A stretch of 64,000 nucleotides of DNA from Hordeum vulgare subsp. vulgare (GCF_904849725.1 NC_058522.1:438121529-438185528), one strand, 5' to 3'. Positions 53,297-64,000 are shown, counted from the first letter of the stretch. A program made the numbers and translations. The notes: generated by a model not told the origin, from the sequence alone.

Positions 53297-55026
53297 ATGA
53301 TGACACTTAACCGAGATCCTCTTCGAATCCCTCAGCTTCATCGTTGATGACTCGACGTGGCTGCAGGATGTGCCACTAGACACCGACGCCCTCCCAGCAC
53401 GAGGTACGTCACATTTCAGCACAGTCGCGCATGTAGTCCTAATCCGGCATCCATCGATGACGTATAACTCGACTTCCCCACGTTCGACTGTTCTTTGTTG
53501 CACGCGCTCTGGGGGCTCGCGGATGCAGCGGTGGACCAAGCACGCTATGGCCCGCCAGGCCATTTCCGGATAGTGGCCATGCTCACCTGTGATGAGCCCA
53601 CCGTCAGCCTCTTCCCTTCGTCGAGTGAGGAGTCACTCGGCGAGTCCAACTACGACAACAGCAGGGGTGCCGCCGAGATCCTGATGGCCGACACCAACAG
53701 GGGATGCAACATAGGTTACGTCGTGGAGAATTCTCCCGAGTGTGATGGCGCAGAGTGTCACCATGACGACAATAGCCACCACGTTCCGCAAACGCTCTCC
53801 AAGCAGTAGTGGGAGGAACTTCGACGGAGGAGCGGTCAAGTCCCCCGCACCCCCATCACCGGTAACACCCCGGAGGAGATCACACTTGAGAACGCGCGTC
53901 TGGACAATCTGGCCAAGCATGAGCACCTCGAGCGACTCCAGCATTCGTTGGACGCTCGGGCCGCGAGCGACCAGCCGAGCTCTAGCCGCATTCGTAGGCA
54001 GTTGTTTCAGAACGACAGTCAGCGGTACATCGAGGTGATGCGGATGCCTCTGCTGAACCTGGCCGCGACCACTTGGATCGCCGATTCATTTCAGCCGAGT
54101 GACAACGCGGCTGGGGAAGGCATTCCGCAGATTCATGCTCTGTTGAAGACCACCATGCAGTAGAATTCCGTAGTGCCGCAATCGCGGCACCGCATTCACA
54201 GCAAGTCCGTCCAGGCGAACACCATGCAGTCGGATCATAGCCCGCAGGTGCATAGACGGCGCCAAAGGTCTCCTCCTCTTTCGAGAGGCACGCATGGAGA
54301 TTAGAGGCAAGGTCACCGAGACCGAAGCAGGTCACCCCCACAGGGGAGTGGCTCACTCGGTTGTCGTCCTCACAATCGCAGGCCAAGCCCCAAGCGGCGT
54401 CGGGGTAATGAGGGCGGCGACTACCGGGCCCCCGAGTTCAATGCTCGGTCCATTATAATGCAACACGTGATAGATCGATCGCGTGTTGGTCGGGGAGTGT
54501 CTGGCCTCGAGTTCTTCGGCCCACATATTCGAGAGGTCGAAATCCCCTCCAACTACTAGTTGGCCACAGGAATCTATAAGTTCAACGGCGAGTCAAAGCA
54601 AGGGTCCTGGCTGGAAGACTAATGAGTGTCCATCTAGATCGGCGGTAGCGATGACTACGTCGTTATGAAGCATCTGCACCTCATGTTGGAGGGGTCTACG
54701 AGGGTGTGGCTCAACCAACTGCCTTCCAGCAGCATCCACAGCTGGAGCGATCTCGTCCGAGTGTTTGTCAAGACCTTCGATGGCACATACAAGCGCCTAG
54801 GCGGCCTGACTAAGCTGCAACATTGTGTCCAGAAGAGCAACGAGATCGACCATGCTCCACAAAACCGTTGAGAATGTCACCGAGCACCAGGACATTTGCG
54901 CTTTCAAATGGGCACTCAGTATCGGGAGCTCATCCTCAAGTTTGGCCGATCAAGGGACCTATCCCTCGGCCGGGCCATGGAGATCGCCAGTCGGGACGCG
55001 AATGGCAAAGAAGAAGACCGCCTCCC
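53297..55026 (+). pseudogene. gag: Gag of element G, first part
   Basis: Around ATG 53297 and in several frames the protein parallels the Gag of H: SFIVDDSTWLQDVPLDTDAL near 53338-53400, then MRMPLLNLAATTWIADSFQP (54030-54090), KFNGESKQGSW (54583-54613) and the capsid segment MKHLHLMLEGSTRVWLNQL (54665-54720). Stops include TAG 54161-54163, TAA 54620-54622, TGA 54623-54625 and TAG 54635-54637, plus frameshifts. It is interrupted after ANGKEEDRLP by the Angela solo LTR. Confidence 0.85.
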
Positions 55027-56702
55027 TGTTGGAAATATGCCCTAGAGGCAATGATAAATAGTTATTATTATATTTCTTGTTTAAAGATAATCGTTTATTG
55101 TCCATGCTATAATTGTATTGAATGAAAACATAGATACATGTGTGGATACATAGAGAAAACAATGTCCCTAGAAAGCCTCTAGTTGGCTGGCCAGTTGATC
55201 AAGGATAGTCAAGGTTTTCTAACTATGTGCAAATGTTGTTGCTTGATAACTGGACCACACTTTTAGCAGAATCATGTGATGGACTAGACCCAAACTATGA
55301 AAGTAGCATATTGATCGTGTCACTTTATTGCTATTGTTTTCTGTGTGTCAAGTATTTATTCCTATGACCATGAGATCATATAACTCACTGGCATCGGAGG
55401 AGTACCTTGTGTGCATCAAACTTCACAACGTAACTGGGTCACTATAAAGGTGTTCTACAGGCATCTCCGAAGCTGTCCGTTGAGTTAGTATGGATCAAGA
55501 CTTGGATTTGTCACTCCATGTGACGGAGAGGTATCTCGGGGCCTACTCGGTAATACAACATCACACACAAGCCTTGCAAGCAATGTGACTAAGTGTAAGT
55601 CACAGGAGCTTGTATTACGGAACGAGTAAAGAGACTTGCCGGTAATGAGATTGAAATAGGTATGCAGATACCGACGATCGAATCTCAGTCAAGTAACATA
55701 CCGAAGGACAAAGGGAATGACATACGGGATTATATGAATCCTTAACACTAAGGTTCAACCGATAAGATCTTCGGAGAATATGTAGATCCAATATGGGCAT
55801 CTAGGTCCCGCTATTGGATATTGACCGAGGAGTGCCTCGGGTCATGTCTATATAGTTCTCGAACCCGGAGGGTCTTCACACTTAAGGTTCGGCGACGTTT
55901 TAGTATAGTTTAGTTATATGTGTGGTTACCGAATGTTGTTCAGAGTCACGGATTAGATCACTCACGTCACGACGGTTTTCGGAATTGTCCGGAAACGAAG
56001 ATTGATATATAGGATGGTTTCATTTGGTCACTGGAAAGTTTCGGGCAATTCTGGCTGTGTACCGAGAGTGACGAATGGGTTCCGAGAGTTTAGTGGGAGG
56101 TGGGAAGGAAGGGGAGGACTCCTGCTTCCCAAACCAAATTGGAGGAGGAGTCCTCCTCCTCCTAGCGCCGGTGCACCCTTGAGGGCCTTGTCCCTCAGGG
56201 CTAGCCCCTCCCCCTCCCTCCTATATATAGTGGAGGTTTAGGGCTTTTTGAGACACAACTTTGCCACGTGCAACTCTAGCCTAAACCACATAGTGTCACC
56301 TCTAGATCGGATTTCTGCGAAGCTCGGGCAGAGCCCTGCTGGAGTACATCATCACCACCACCGGAGCACCGTTACACTGCCGGAGAACTCATCTACTTCT
56401 CCGTCTTGCTTGCTGGATCAAGAAGGCCGAGATCATCGTCGAGCTGTACGTATGCTGAACGCGGAGGTGCCGTCCTTTCGGCACTAGATTGGAACGGATC
56501 GTGGGACGGATCGCGGGACGGTTTGTGGGATGGTTCGAGGGACGTGAAGACGTTCCACTACATCAACCGCGTTTCTTAACACTTCGTGTTGTGCGATCTA
56601 CAAGGGTACGTACATCCAAATCTCCACTCGTAGATGGGCATCGCCATGATAGGTCTTCGTGTGCGTAGGAATTTTTTGTTTCCCATGCAACGTTCGCCAA
56701 CA
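55027..56702 (+). mobile_element. Angela/BARE-type Copia solo LTR, complete
   Basis: The 1676-bp unit runs from TGTTGGAAATATGCCCTAG to GTTCGCCAACA and is flanked by a perfect CTCCC duplication (55022-55026, 56703-56707). No internal domain or second LTR is present, so it is a solo LTR left by recombination between the two LTRs of a full element. TATA box CTATATATAG is at about 56220-56229. The flanking Gag reads through in frame once it is removed in thought, confirming the borders. ORFs 56002-56241 and 56248-56487 are incidental. Confidence 0.97.
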
Positions 56703-56736
56703 CTCCCCAGCGGCAAAGGCAGAGCCAGCGAAACCC
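56703..56736 (+). pseudogene. 34-bp sliver of G gag between two solo LTRs
   Basis: It begins with one CTCCC duplication and ends with AACCC of the next insertion. It encodes SGKGRASET in the gag frame, matching EDRIRSGKHKTV of element H in position. Confidence 0.85.
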
Positions 56737-58400
56737 TGCTACCTCAAAAAGATCCCCGGCAACGGCGCTAGAAATACTTCTGATGTCAGCTGTGCTTCCC
56801 TTGCAATGGCGCCAAGAATAGTCGTGTCGACGGCACCAGGAATCCTTCAGCTGCGGCTACCCCTTAAGGGACTTCCTAGGCAAGTATGCAAACGACTTCC
56901 CTCGTAGCCTTGGAGCCTTGCGTTGGTGTTCCCTCGAAGCGGAAAGGGTGATGTAGCACAGCGGTGGTAAGTATTTCCCTCAGTTTGAGAACCAAGGTAT
57001 CAATCCGGTGGAGGAGTATCACAAGATCCTGCACAAACACAAAAGCTTGCTCCCAACGCTATGAAGGGGTTGTCAATCCCTTATAGATTGTTTGCCAAGT
57101 GAGAACTGAAAGCAACAATGTAACAAAGCAAAGTAAAAGCGGAGGTGTAAACGATGGATGTGAATAAACCCGGGGGCCGTAGTGTTTACTAGTGGCTTCT
57201 CTCATGAAAGCAAGTAGACGGTGGGTGAACAAATTACTGTCGAGCAATTGATAGAACCGCGCAAAGTCGTGACGATATCTATGCAATGATTATATCTATA
57301 GGCATCACGTCCAAAACAAGTAGACCGGTACTTTCTGCATCTACTACTATTACTCCACACGTCGACCGCTATCCAGCATGCATCTAGTGTATTAAGTCCA
57401 TAAGAACAGAGTAACGCCTTAAGCAAGATAGCATGATGTAGAGGGATAATCTCAAACCAATGATAAAAACCCCATATTTTTACCCTTGATGGCAACTACT
57501 TGATGTGTGCCTTGCTGCCTCAACTGTCACTGGGAAAGGTCACCACATGGGAGAACCCAAAACCAAGCACTTCTCCCATTGCAAGAATCATAGATCTAAT
57601 TGGCCAAACAAAACCCAAGACTCGAAGAGACTTACAAGGATATCAAATAATGCATATAAGAAATCAGCAAAGACTCAAATATATATCATAGATAATCTAA
57701 TCACAAATCCACAATTCATCGGATATCGACAAACACACCGCCAAAGAAGATTACATAGGATAGATCTCCATGAAGATCATGGAGAACTTTGTATTGAAGA
57801 TCCAAGACAGAGAAGAAGCCATCTAGCTACTAACTACGGACCCGTAGGTCTGAAGTGAACTACTCACGAGTCATTGGAGGGGCGATGCTGATGATGAAGA
57901 AGCCCTCCAACTCCAAAGTCCCCTCCGGCAAGGCGCCGGGAAGGGTCTCCAGATGAGATCTCGCGGAAACGGAAGCTTGCGGCGGCGGAAAAGTATTTTC
58001 GAGGCTCCTCTGATTTTTTGCTGAATATTTGGGAATATATAGGCCAAGGATCTAGGTCAGGGGGCGGCCAGGGAGGTCACAAGCCCTCACACTGCCGCCT
58101 CCCCCCTGGTGGCGGAGTGGGAGCTCGTGGTCTCCCTGGAGCCCACCTGGCTTGGCCCACAGGCCCCCTGATCTTCTTCCATTCGGGAAAAAATCATTTC
58201 GGGGTTTTTATTCCGTTTGGACTCCATTCCAAAATCAGATCTGAAAAGAGTCAAAAACATTGAAAAAACAGGAGCTGGCACTTGGCACGGAATTAATAAG
58301 TTAGTCCCAAAAAGATATAAAAAGGTACATAAAACATCCAAAGAAGACAAGATAACAACATGAAACCATCAAAAATTATAGATACGTTTGAGACGTATCA
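56737..58400 (-). mobile_element. Gypsy solo LTR E' (Sabrina-like), minus strand
   Basis: A perfect AACCC duplication (56732-56736, 58401-58405) bounds a 1664-bp LTR. On the minus strand it starts TGATACGTCTCAAACGTATC and ends GAGGTAGCA. A TATA-like box on the minus strand lies at about 58033-58040, with a GC-rich inverted repeat upstream of it (about 58075-58145). Near its 3' end are three stretches resembling the PBS TGGCGCCGTTGCC (56753-56768, 56797-56814, 56827-56838). It is the same family as the LTR at 61957-63563. No internal domain remains, so it is a solo LTR. Confidence 0.93.
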
Positions 58401-58405
58401 AACCC

Positions 58406-59178
58406 CTCAGTCGGGCAACACTGGGAAGATGCAAAAGCGAAAAGGCGACCCATCGGGCAAAGCCGAAGTAGCTGTTGTCCTAGGACAGTGCCAAACTAAA
58501 TCCAAAAAGAAGAAGGATTGGGCTGGCAAAAAGAAAGCCAGGCCAAAGAGCAGCCTATTGGACCAACCATGTCCGATTCATTCTCTCAAGGACTAGGAGG
58601 GGGAGACTATCCACGCCAAGCACACAGCTCGTGACTATCGTTTGCTCCGGACGGAGATGGGCGGAGAGCCCTCGAGGGAAAAGGAAGATGAGGACGACCC
58701 TGTGGATGCCTTTGGGTATCCGAGCATTCAGGCGATCCTCATGATCTTCGCGGACATTGAGAGGAAGAGCCGACTGAAAGTTATCAAACGGGAGGTGAAC
58801 ATGGCAGCTTAGACTGTCACAAAGTACCTCGACTAGGTGAATATGCCCGTCACATTCGACCAGTCGGACCACCCGACCAACATGGCCACTCCCGCGAGGC
58901 AGGAGCTGGTGGTTGATCCCGCGTTCAACGGGTTTCGACTTCGAAAAGTCCTCATGGACAGACGTAGCAGCCTCAACATCATCTACGTGGACACTCTCAA
59001 AGCCATGGACATCTCGTTGTCCCGGCTAAGAAAGAGTAACCTGCAGTTCCACGGGGTCATCCCGAGGAAGAAAGCCGAATCACTCGTCCACATCAGTCTC
59101 AGCGTCGTATTCGGAAGTGAGAAAGTTTTTCGCAAGGAGAGCTTGACCTTCGAAGTGGTCGACTTTTGCACCACCTAA
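58406..59178 (+). pseudogene. Gag end and protease of element G
   Basis: The frame resumes QSGNTGKMQKRKGDPSGKAE, then LLDQPCPIHSLKD and HAKHTARDYRLL (the Cys/His motif), up to 58640, and EREVNMAA before the protease. The protease (58837-59178) has LMDRRSSLNIIYVDTL where element H has LMDGGSGLNIMY, so the active-site glycines are lost. TAG at 58834-58836 stands where H has Trp. The segment FRKESLTFEVVDF closes it, as in H. Confidence 0.85.
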
Positions 59179-59419
59179 CACACCACCCTGGGTAGGCCCT
59201 CCTACGCACGTTTCATGGCACGTCCATGTTACGTGTATCTTAAACTTAAGATGCGAGTGCCTCCAGCAAGGATCTAGGAACGCCAAAGAGCAGGTCCTCG
59301 CAGCCGAGCTTGATGGGTACAAGAAGGCGGTGGACACTGTAGATCTGCTCAAGTCGAAGCGGCCAGCTACTGAATCCCCTTTTCAGTTGGCCGGCAAGAC
59401 GAAGTAGGTCCAATTCCAC

Positions 59420-60268
59420 CCCACCGATATGAGTGCTTCTACGACCAACATCTCCACCTCACTCAGTGAGAAATAGGAAGCCGAGCTCATCCAACTCCTC
59501 CGTGAGAACTAGGATATATTCGGATGGAAGTCGTTTGACATGCCGGGGGTTTCCAGGGAGCTGGCTCAGCATCTCCTGTGAGTGGATCCGAAGATCAAGC
59601 CCGTCAAGGAACATATGTTCCCCTCCTTAGTGGCGAAGCATAGGGCAATCGTCGAGGAGATCGCTCGGCTCCTTGCTACCGAGTTCATCCGCGTGGTCTA
59701 CTACTCTGAGTGGTTAGCTAACGTGGTCCTAGTGCCAAAGAAGAACAATTCACTCTGAATGTGTATTGACTTCAAGCACCTCAATCGGTCCTGCCCGAAG
59801 GACCACTTCCCTCTGCCTCGCATAGATCAAATTGTAGATTCCACTGCCGGACGTGAACGCATGTCGTTCTTGGATGTGTACTCCGGGTACCACCAGATCT
59901 GAATGTATGGACCTCATGAAATAAAGACAACCTCCATCACCCCATTTGGGTGTTTTTGTTACATCATGATGCCAGTAAGTCTCAAAAACGCTCGAGCTAC
60001 ATTCCAGCGTATGATTCAAAAATGTCTGCAGGAACAGATCACTCGGAATGCTGAAGTGTACATGGATGACATCGTGGTCAAGTCTAGGAAAGGTTCCGAC
60101 CTCCTGGGAGACCTCGTCGAAACCTTAACAAACCTTCAATGCTTCTGGATTAAACTCAGTCCGGACAATGCACCTTTGGTGTACCGGTTGGTAAGCTACT
60201 CGGTTTCCTTGTTTCCGAACCAGGTATCGATGCCAATCCCAACAAGATCGGAGCGATCGTCCAGATGA
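59420..60268 (+). pseudogene. pol: Reverse transcriptase of element G
   Basis: RT blocks are collinear with H: EAELIQLLREN, LATEFIRVVYYSEWLANVVL, MCIDFKHLNRSCPKDHFPL, TPFGCFCYIMMPVSLKNARA and YMDDIVVKSRKGSDLLGDL, with YMDD intact at 60059-60070. Nonsense codons: TAG 59474-59476, TAG 59510-59512, TGA 59579-59581, TGA 59756-59758 and TGA 59900-59902. A frameshift follows near 60150-60180, where the C-terminal part degenerates. Confidence 0.88.
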
Positions 60269-60299
60269 GACGGTCGGAGCGCATCCACCATGTGTAGAG

Positions 60300-60965
60300 G
60301 CTTACGGGCTGCCTTGCAGCCCTCAGTCGCTCCATCTCAAGACTCAATGAGAAGGTCGTGCCTCTTTACCGATTGATGAAGAAATCCGATATATTCGAGT
60401 GGAATGATGAAGCGCAGGTCGCATTCGACCAAATCAAAGCTCTTCTTTCCACCTAGCCATTGTTGGCTGCTCCGAGCAACCAGGAGCCCTTGCTCCTATA
60501 CATCGCTGTCACTAGCCAAGTGGTTAGCACCGTACTCACCGTAGAGCGAGAACAAGAGGGCAAAGCGTACAAGGTACCAAGGCCCATCTATTACATTTCT
60601 GAAGTGTTGACCCCTTCAAAACAAAGGTACCCACACTACCATAAGTTGGTCTATGGGATCTACCTGACCGTGAAGAAGGTAGTCCACTATTTCCAAGATC
60701 ACTCGGTCACTGTCATCAGCGACACTCCCCTAGCTGAAATTCTGCACAATCGGGATGCAACTAGCCGAGTGGCCAAATGGGCGATTGAGCTCTTGCGAGT
60801 GGAGATCAAGTTTGAAGCCAAGAAAGCAATCAAGTCTCGTGCCTTGGTAGATTTTCTTGCCGAGTGGCTAGATCAAGAGCAGCCGGCTCAAGTCGTCCCC
60901 GAGCATTGAACCACGTTCTTTGATGGATCCAAGATGCTTCAAGGCTCGGGGGCTAGGGTGGTCCT
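60300..60965 (+). pseudogene. pol: RNase H region of element G, truncated by element F
   Basis: LTGCLAALSRSISRLNEK-like sequence (60300-60350) leads to TAG 60454-60456, then the open frame 60460-60909 (NQEPLLLYIAVTSQVVS, YYISEVLTPSKQRYPHYHKL, RVAKWAIELLRVEIKFEAKK) equal to the first RNase H of H. After TGA 60907-60909 the second RNase H starts (TFFDGSKMLQGSGARVV) and is cut at 60965 by the LTR of F. Confidence 0.88.
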
Positions 60966-61956
60966 TGATACGCCTCCAAAGTATCTATAATTTGTGATTG
61001 TTCCATTCTATTATATTATCTATTTTCGATGTTTATATGCACTAATATGTCGTTTTATATTAATTTTGGGACTAACCTATTAATCTAGAGCCTAGTGCCA
61101 ATTTTAGTTTTTTCCATGTTTTTCAGTATTGTAGCTAAGGCATACTAAACGGAGCCCAAATGGAATAAAATCTCTGGAATGATTTTTCTTGGACCAGAAG
61201 AAACCCAGAAGACTTGGAGTAGGGGGCAGGACACCTGTTGGGAGGCCACAATCCTGCAGGGCGTGCCCCCTCGCTTGTGGGTCCCCTGTAGGTCTCCTAA
61301 CCCTATTCTTCGGCCTATAAATACCCAAATATTCCGCCATTGCAAGAGAGAGCCACGAAAATACTTTTCCGCCACCTAGAGCCTCTGTTCCCATGAAATC
61401 CAATCTGGGAGCCTTTTCCGGTAATCTGCCGGAGAGGGAATTGATCACGGAAGGTATGTAAATCAACTCCATTGCCCCTCCGATTATGCGTGAGTAGTTC
61501 ACCACAGACCTACGGGTCCATAGCTATTGGCTAGATGGCTTCATGTAGATCTATTCGATGTAGTACTCTTTTGAAGTGTGTTTCTCGAGATCCATCTCAG
61601 TCCAGGAATTTTCGAAGTTACATAAGTATCCGAAGTAAACAGATTGCTACACACTGTTCAGTTTTTGACAGATTCTATTTTTATTTGTGTTGTTTGCTTA
61701 TTTTGATGATTCTATGGGTTGTATCGTGGGGTTTGAACCGTGGAGAAGTTGGAATACAGTAAATATTACATCATTATAAATAAATAATGAGTTCGCAATA
61801 GTACCTAAAGTGGTGATTTATATTTCATATACTAACAGATCTCATGAATTTTCTGTTGAGTTTTGTGTTGTGAAGTTTTCAAGTTTTGGGTAAAGATTTG
61901 ATATACTATGAAATAAGGAGTGGCAAGATCCTAAGTTTGGGGATGCCCAAGGCACC
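60966..61956 (+). mobile_element. Sabrina-like Gypsy F, internally deleted (5' LTR part joined to 3' UTR)
   Basis: The LTR start TGATACGCCTCCAAAGTATC at 60966 follows GTCCT (60961-60965, one half of the expected target duplication). TATA-like CCTATAAATA is at about 61314-61323. At about 61603 the LTR sequence stops and continues with sequence equal to the 3' UTR of element C (compare 37970-38280), so the LTR end, PBS, gag and protease were deleted. It ends in AAGTTTGGGGATGCCC (61934-61949), near where C-type elements have their polypurine tract. It is interrupted at 61956 by element E. Confidence 0.8.
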
Positions 61957-63563
61957 TGCTACTGCGACAATGGACCTTCCCTGGCAACGGCGCCAGGAAT
62001 CCTGCTGCTACGGCTATACCTATAGGGACTTCCTTGGCAAATATGCAAAGAATTTCCCCGCGGCCTTGGAGCCTTGCGTTGGTGTTCCCTTGAAGAGGAA
62101 AGGGTGATGTATCACAGCGGCAGTAAGTATTTCCCTCATTTTTAGAACCAAGGTATCAATCCAGTAGGAGGAGAGCGTCAAGTCACAAGTACCTGCACAA
62201 TCACAAGGAGCTTCCACCCAACGCTATGAAGGGGTTGTCAATCCCTTATAGATTGTTTGCAAAGTGAGAACTGAAAGCAAAGAGTAAACAAAGCAAAGTA
62301 AAAGTGAAAGTGAAAATGATAGTTGTGAATAGACCCGAGGGCCGTAGTGTTCACTAGTGGCTTCTCTCATGAAAGCAAGTAGATGGTGGGTGAACGAATT
62401 ACTATCGAGCAATTGATAAAACCGCGCAAAGTCATGACGTTATCTAAGGCAATGATTATATCTATAGGCATCACGTCCAAAACAAGTAGACCGATACTTT
62501 ATGCATCTACTACTATTACTCCACACGTCGACCGCTATCCAGCATGCATCTAATGTATTAAGTTCATGAGAACGGAGTAACGCCTTAAGCAAGATGACAT
62601 GACGTAGATGGACAATCTCATATCTACGATAAAAGCCCATCTTGTTACCCTTGATGGCAACAACATGATGCGTGCCTTGCTGCCCCTTCTGTCACTGGGA
62701 AAGGTCACCACACGGTATGAACCCAAAACCAAGCACTTCTCCCATTGCAAGAATCATAGATGTAGTTGGCCAAACAAAACCCAAGACTCGGAGAGACTTA
62801 TAAGGATATCAAACCATGCATATAAGAAATCAGCAAAGACTCAAATATAATTCATAGATAATCTGATCACAAATCCACAGTTCATCAGATCTCGACAAAC
62901 ACACCGCCAAAGAGGATTACATCGGATAGATCTCCATGAAGATCATGGACAACTTTGTATTGAAGATCCAAGAGAGAGAAGAAGCCATCTAGCTACTAAC
63001 TGCGGACCCGTAGGTTTGAAGTGGACTACTCACGAGTCATTGGAGAGGCAATGATGGTGATGTAGAAGCCCACCAACTCCAAAGTCCCTTCCGGCAGGGC
63101 ACCGGGAAGGGTCTCCAGATGAGATCTCGCGAAAACGGAAGCTTGCGGCGGCGGAAAAGTGTTTTCGTGGATGCCCTGATTTTTTTTTGGTTTTTTAGGG
63201 AATTTATAGGCCAAAGAGCTAGGGCAGGGGAGCGCCAGGGAGGCCACAAGCCTGGTTGCCGCGGGCCCCTGGCCGCGGCAACAGGGCTTGTGGGCTCCCT
63301 GTGAGCCCCCTGCCTTGGCCCTCAAGCGTCCCGATCTTCTTCCGTTCTGGAAAAAAATATTTGGGGGATTTTATTCCGTTTGGACTCCGTTCCAAAATCA
63401 GATCTGAAAAGAGTCAAAAACACAGAAAAAACAGGAACTGGCACTTGGCACTGAATTAATAAGTTAGTCCCAAAAAAGATATAAAAGGTAAACAAAACAT
63501 CCAAAGTTGACAAGATAACAACATGAAACCATCAAAAATTATAGATACGTTTGAGACGTATCA
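61957..63563 (-). repeat. 3' LTR of Gypsy element E (minus strand)
   Basis: On the minus strand the LTR starts TGATACGTCTCAAACGTATC (63563) and ends at the TGCTACTG word (61957). It aligns along its length with the solo LTR E' (56737-58400). It contains a very strong GC-rich hairpin (63244-63292), a TATA-like box at about 63201-63208 and one PBS-like stretch (61976-61995). Because a polypurine tract lies immediately to its right, it is the 3' LTR. The left target flank is GCACC (61952-61956); its partner is outside the window. Confidence 0.88.
63244..63292. repeat. Strong GC-rich hairpin in LTR of E
   Basis: The 9-bp perfect arms TTGCCGCGG (63256-63264) and CCGCGGCAA (63273-63281) sit inside outer arms CCACAAGCC and GGGCTTGTGG, with an 8-base loop. 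Confidence 0.9.
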
Positions 63564-64000
63564 AGCATCCCCAACTTAACTCCTGCTCGTCCTCGAGTAG
63601 GGAAGTGATAAAGAATTAATTTTTGATGCTTTCATGCTACCTAGCATAGATGTCCTTTGTAACTCCTCTTATGTGATGTGAATGTTCATATCCATTAGAT
63701 TCAAAACAATAGTTTGCTATTGACGTGGAGACAATAATAATTCAAGCAAACTAGCAAGGTAATCATGAACTTTCAAAATAACTAGGCCAAAAGAAAGTTA
63801 TCCCTACAAAATCATATAGTCTGGCTATTCTCTATCATCCTTGCACAACGATTTAAATCATGCACAACCTCGGTATTGGCCAAGTAATTGTTTTCACACC
63901 TTTACTTTCTCAAACTTTTTCAACTCTCACGCAATACATGAGCGTGAGCCATGGTTTTAGCACTATAAGTGGTCTGGAGTGTGGTGGAGGTTGCAAGGCA
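63564..64000 (-). mobile_element. Internal 3' region of Gypsy element E, continuing beyond the window
   Basis: On the minus strand the sequence next to the LTR reads AAGTTGGGGATGCT, a polypurine tract (63564-63577), preceded by CGAGGACGAGCAGGAGTT. The rest to 64000 is AT-rich 3' UTR without a coding frame. gag and any pol would lie to the right of the window. Confidence 0.8.

Larger units (their letters stand above)
52937..60965 (+). mobile_element. Degenerate Tat-lineage Gypsy element G, plus strand
   Basis: LTR end, PBS, gag, protease, RT and RNase H follow in order on the plus strand and align at protein level with element H. G is interrupted by two solo LTRs (55027-56702, 56737-58400) and cut at 60965 by element F, so integrase and the 3' LTR lie beyond the window or are lost. 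More than a dozen in-frame stops make it clearly older than H. Confidence 0.85.

Noticed and set aside
56737..63563. LTRs E' (56737-58400) and E (61957-63563) as the two LTRs of one element
   Set aside because: E' has its own perfect AACCC duplication, the sequence between them is the pol of element G plus element F, and E is joined to a polypurine tract on its right side.
1..64000. Host protein-coding genes, tRNA, rRNA or organelle insertions
   Set aside because: Every recognisable coding stretch belongs to a retrotransposon polyprotein or its accessory ORF; no tRNA- or rRNA-like sequence was noticed by eye. A tRNAscan or RNA search was not possible here.

Overview
This window is plant nuclear DNA made almost entirely of nested transposable elements. 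I recognise the LTR types from memory (Angela/BARE/WIS-type Copia LTRs, a Fatima-like Tat-lineage Gypsy, Sabrina-like Gypsy elements, a CACTA DNA transposon whose ends are rich in TTTGCCGTC motifs). Together they point to an intergenic region of a Triticeae grass (wheat, barley, Aegilops or a relative). I see no convincing host gene, rRNA, tRNA or CRISPR array. Family names are recognition calls, not search results.

Left part, 1-35001. An Angela-like LTR (1-1005, resuming at 34574-35001) is split by a Gypsy element called A here (1006-34568; LTRs 1006-2476 and 33044-34568; flanking repeats CAACT/AAACT). A keeps an open gag-protease frame (2583-4223), a broken RT-RNase H-integrase region (4224-6634) and an extra ORF after pol (6920-7314). 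Its 3' UTR is split by a 24,183-bp CACTA transposon (7785-31967) with 14-bp terminal repeats and a 3-bp ACT target duplication. Nearly all of the CACTA is a tandem array of 55 units averaging about 398 bp (8801-30740). Each unit contains a long purine arm followed by a pyrimidine arm. No transposase is visible.

Middle part, 35002-52936. A Gypsy LTR fragment (D, 35002-35242) abuts a Sabrina-like Gypsy (C, from 35243) that retains part of gag and the protease but no polymerase. C is split at 38558/52087 by a structurally complete Fatima-like Tat element called H (38559-52086): identical 555-bp LTR lengths, perfect CTCTA target duplication, about 2% LTR divergence by hand count. H carries gag-pol on the minus strand, a multi-exon antisense ORF on the plus strand (39636-43047), and between their convergent 3' ends an array of about 32 units of 70 bp with two hairpins per unit.

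Right part, 52937-64000. A much older, stop-ridden Tat element (G, plus strand) has been hit by an Angela-type solo LTR (55027-56702, duplication CTCCC), by a minus-strand Gypsy solo LTR only 34 bp further on (56737-58400, duplication AACCC), and in its second RNase H by a plus-strand Sabrina-like element (F, 60966-61956, internally deleted). F is in turn interrupted by the 3' LTR of a minus-strand Gypsy (E, 61957 to beyond 64000).

The main points for follow-up are the 22-kb hairpin-rich array inside the CACTA element, the antisense gene plus 70-bp hairpin array of H, and the imprint of cytosine deamination in the stop codons of H and G. All proteins described belong to the transposition machinery of these elements; none of the pol regions looks functional.
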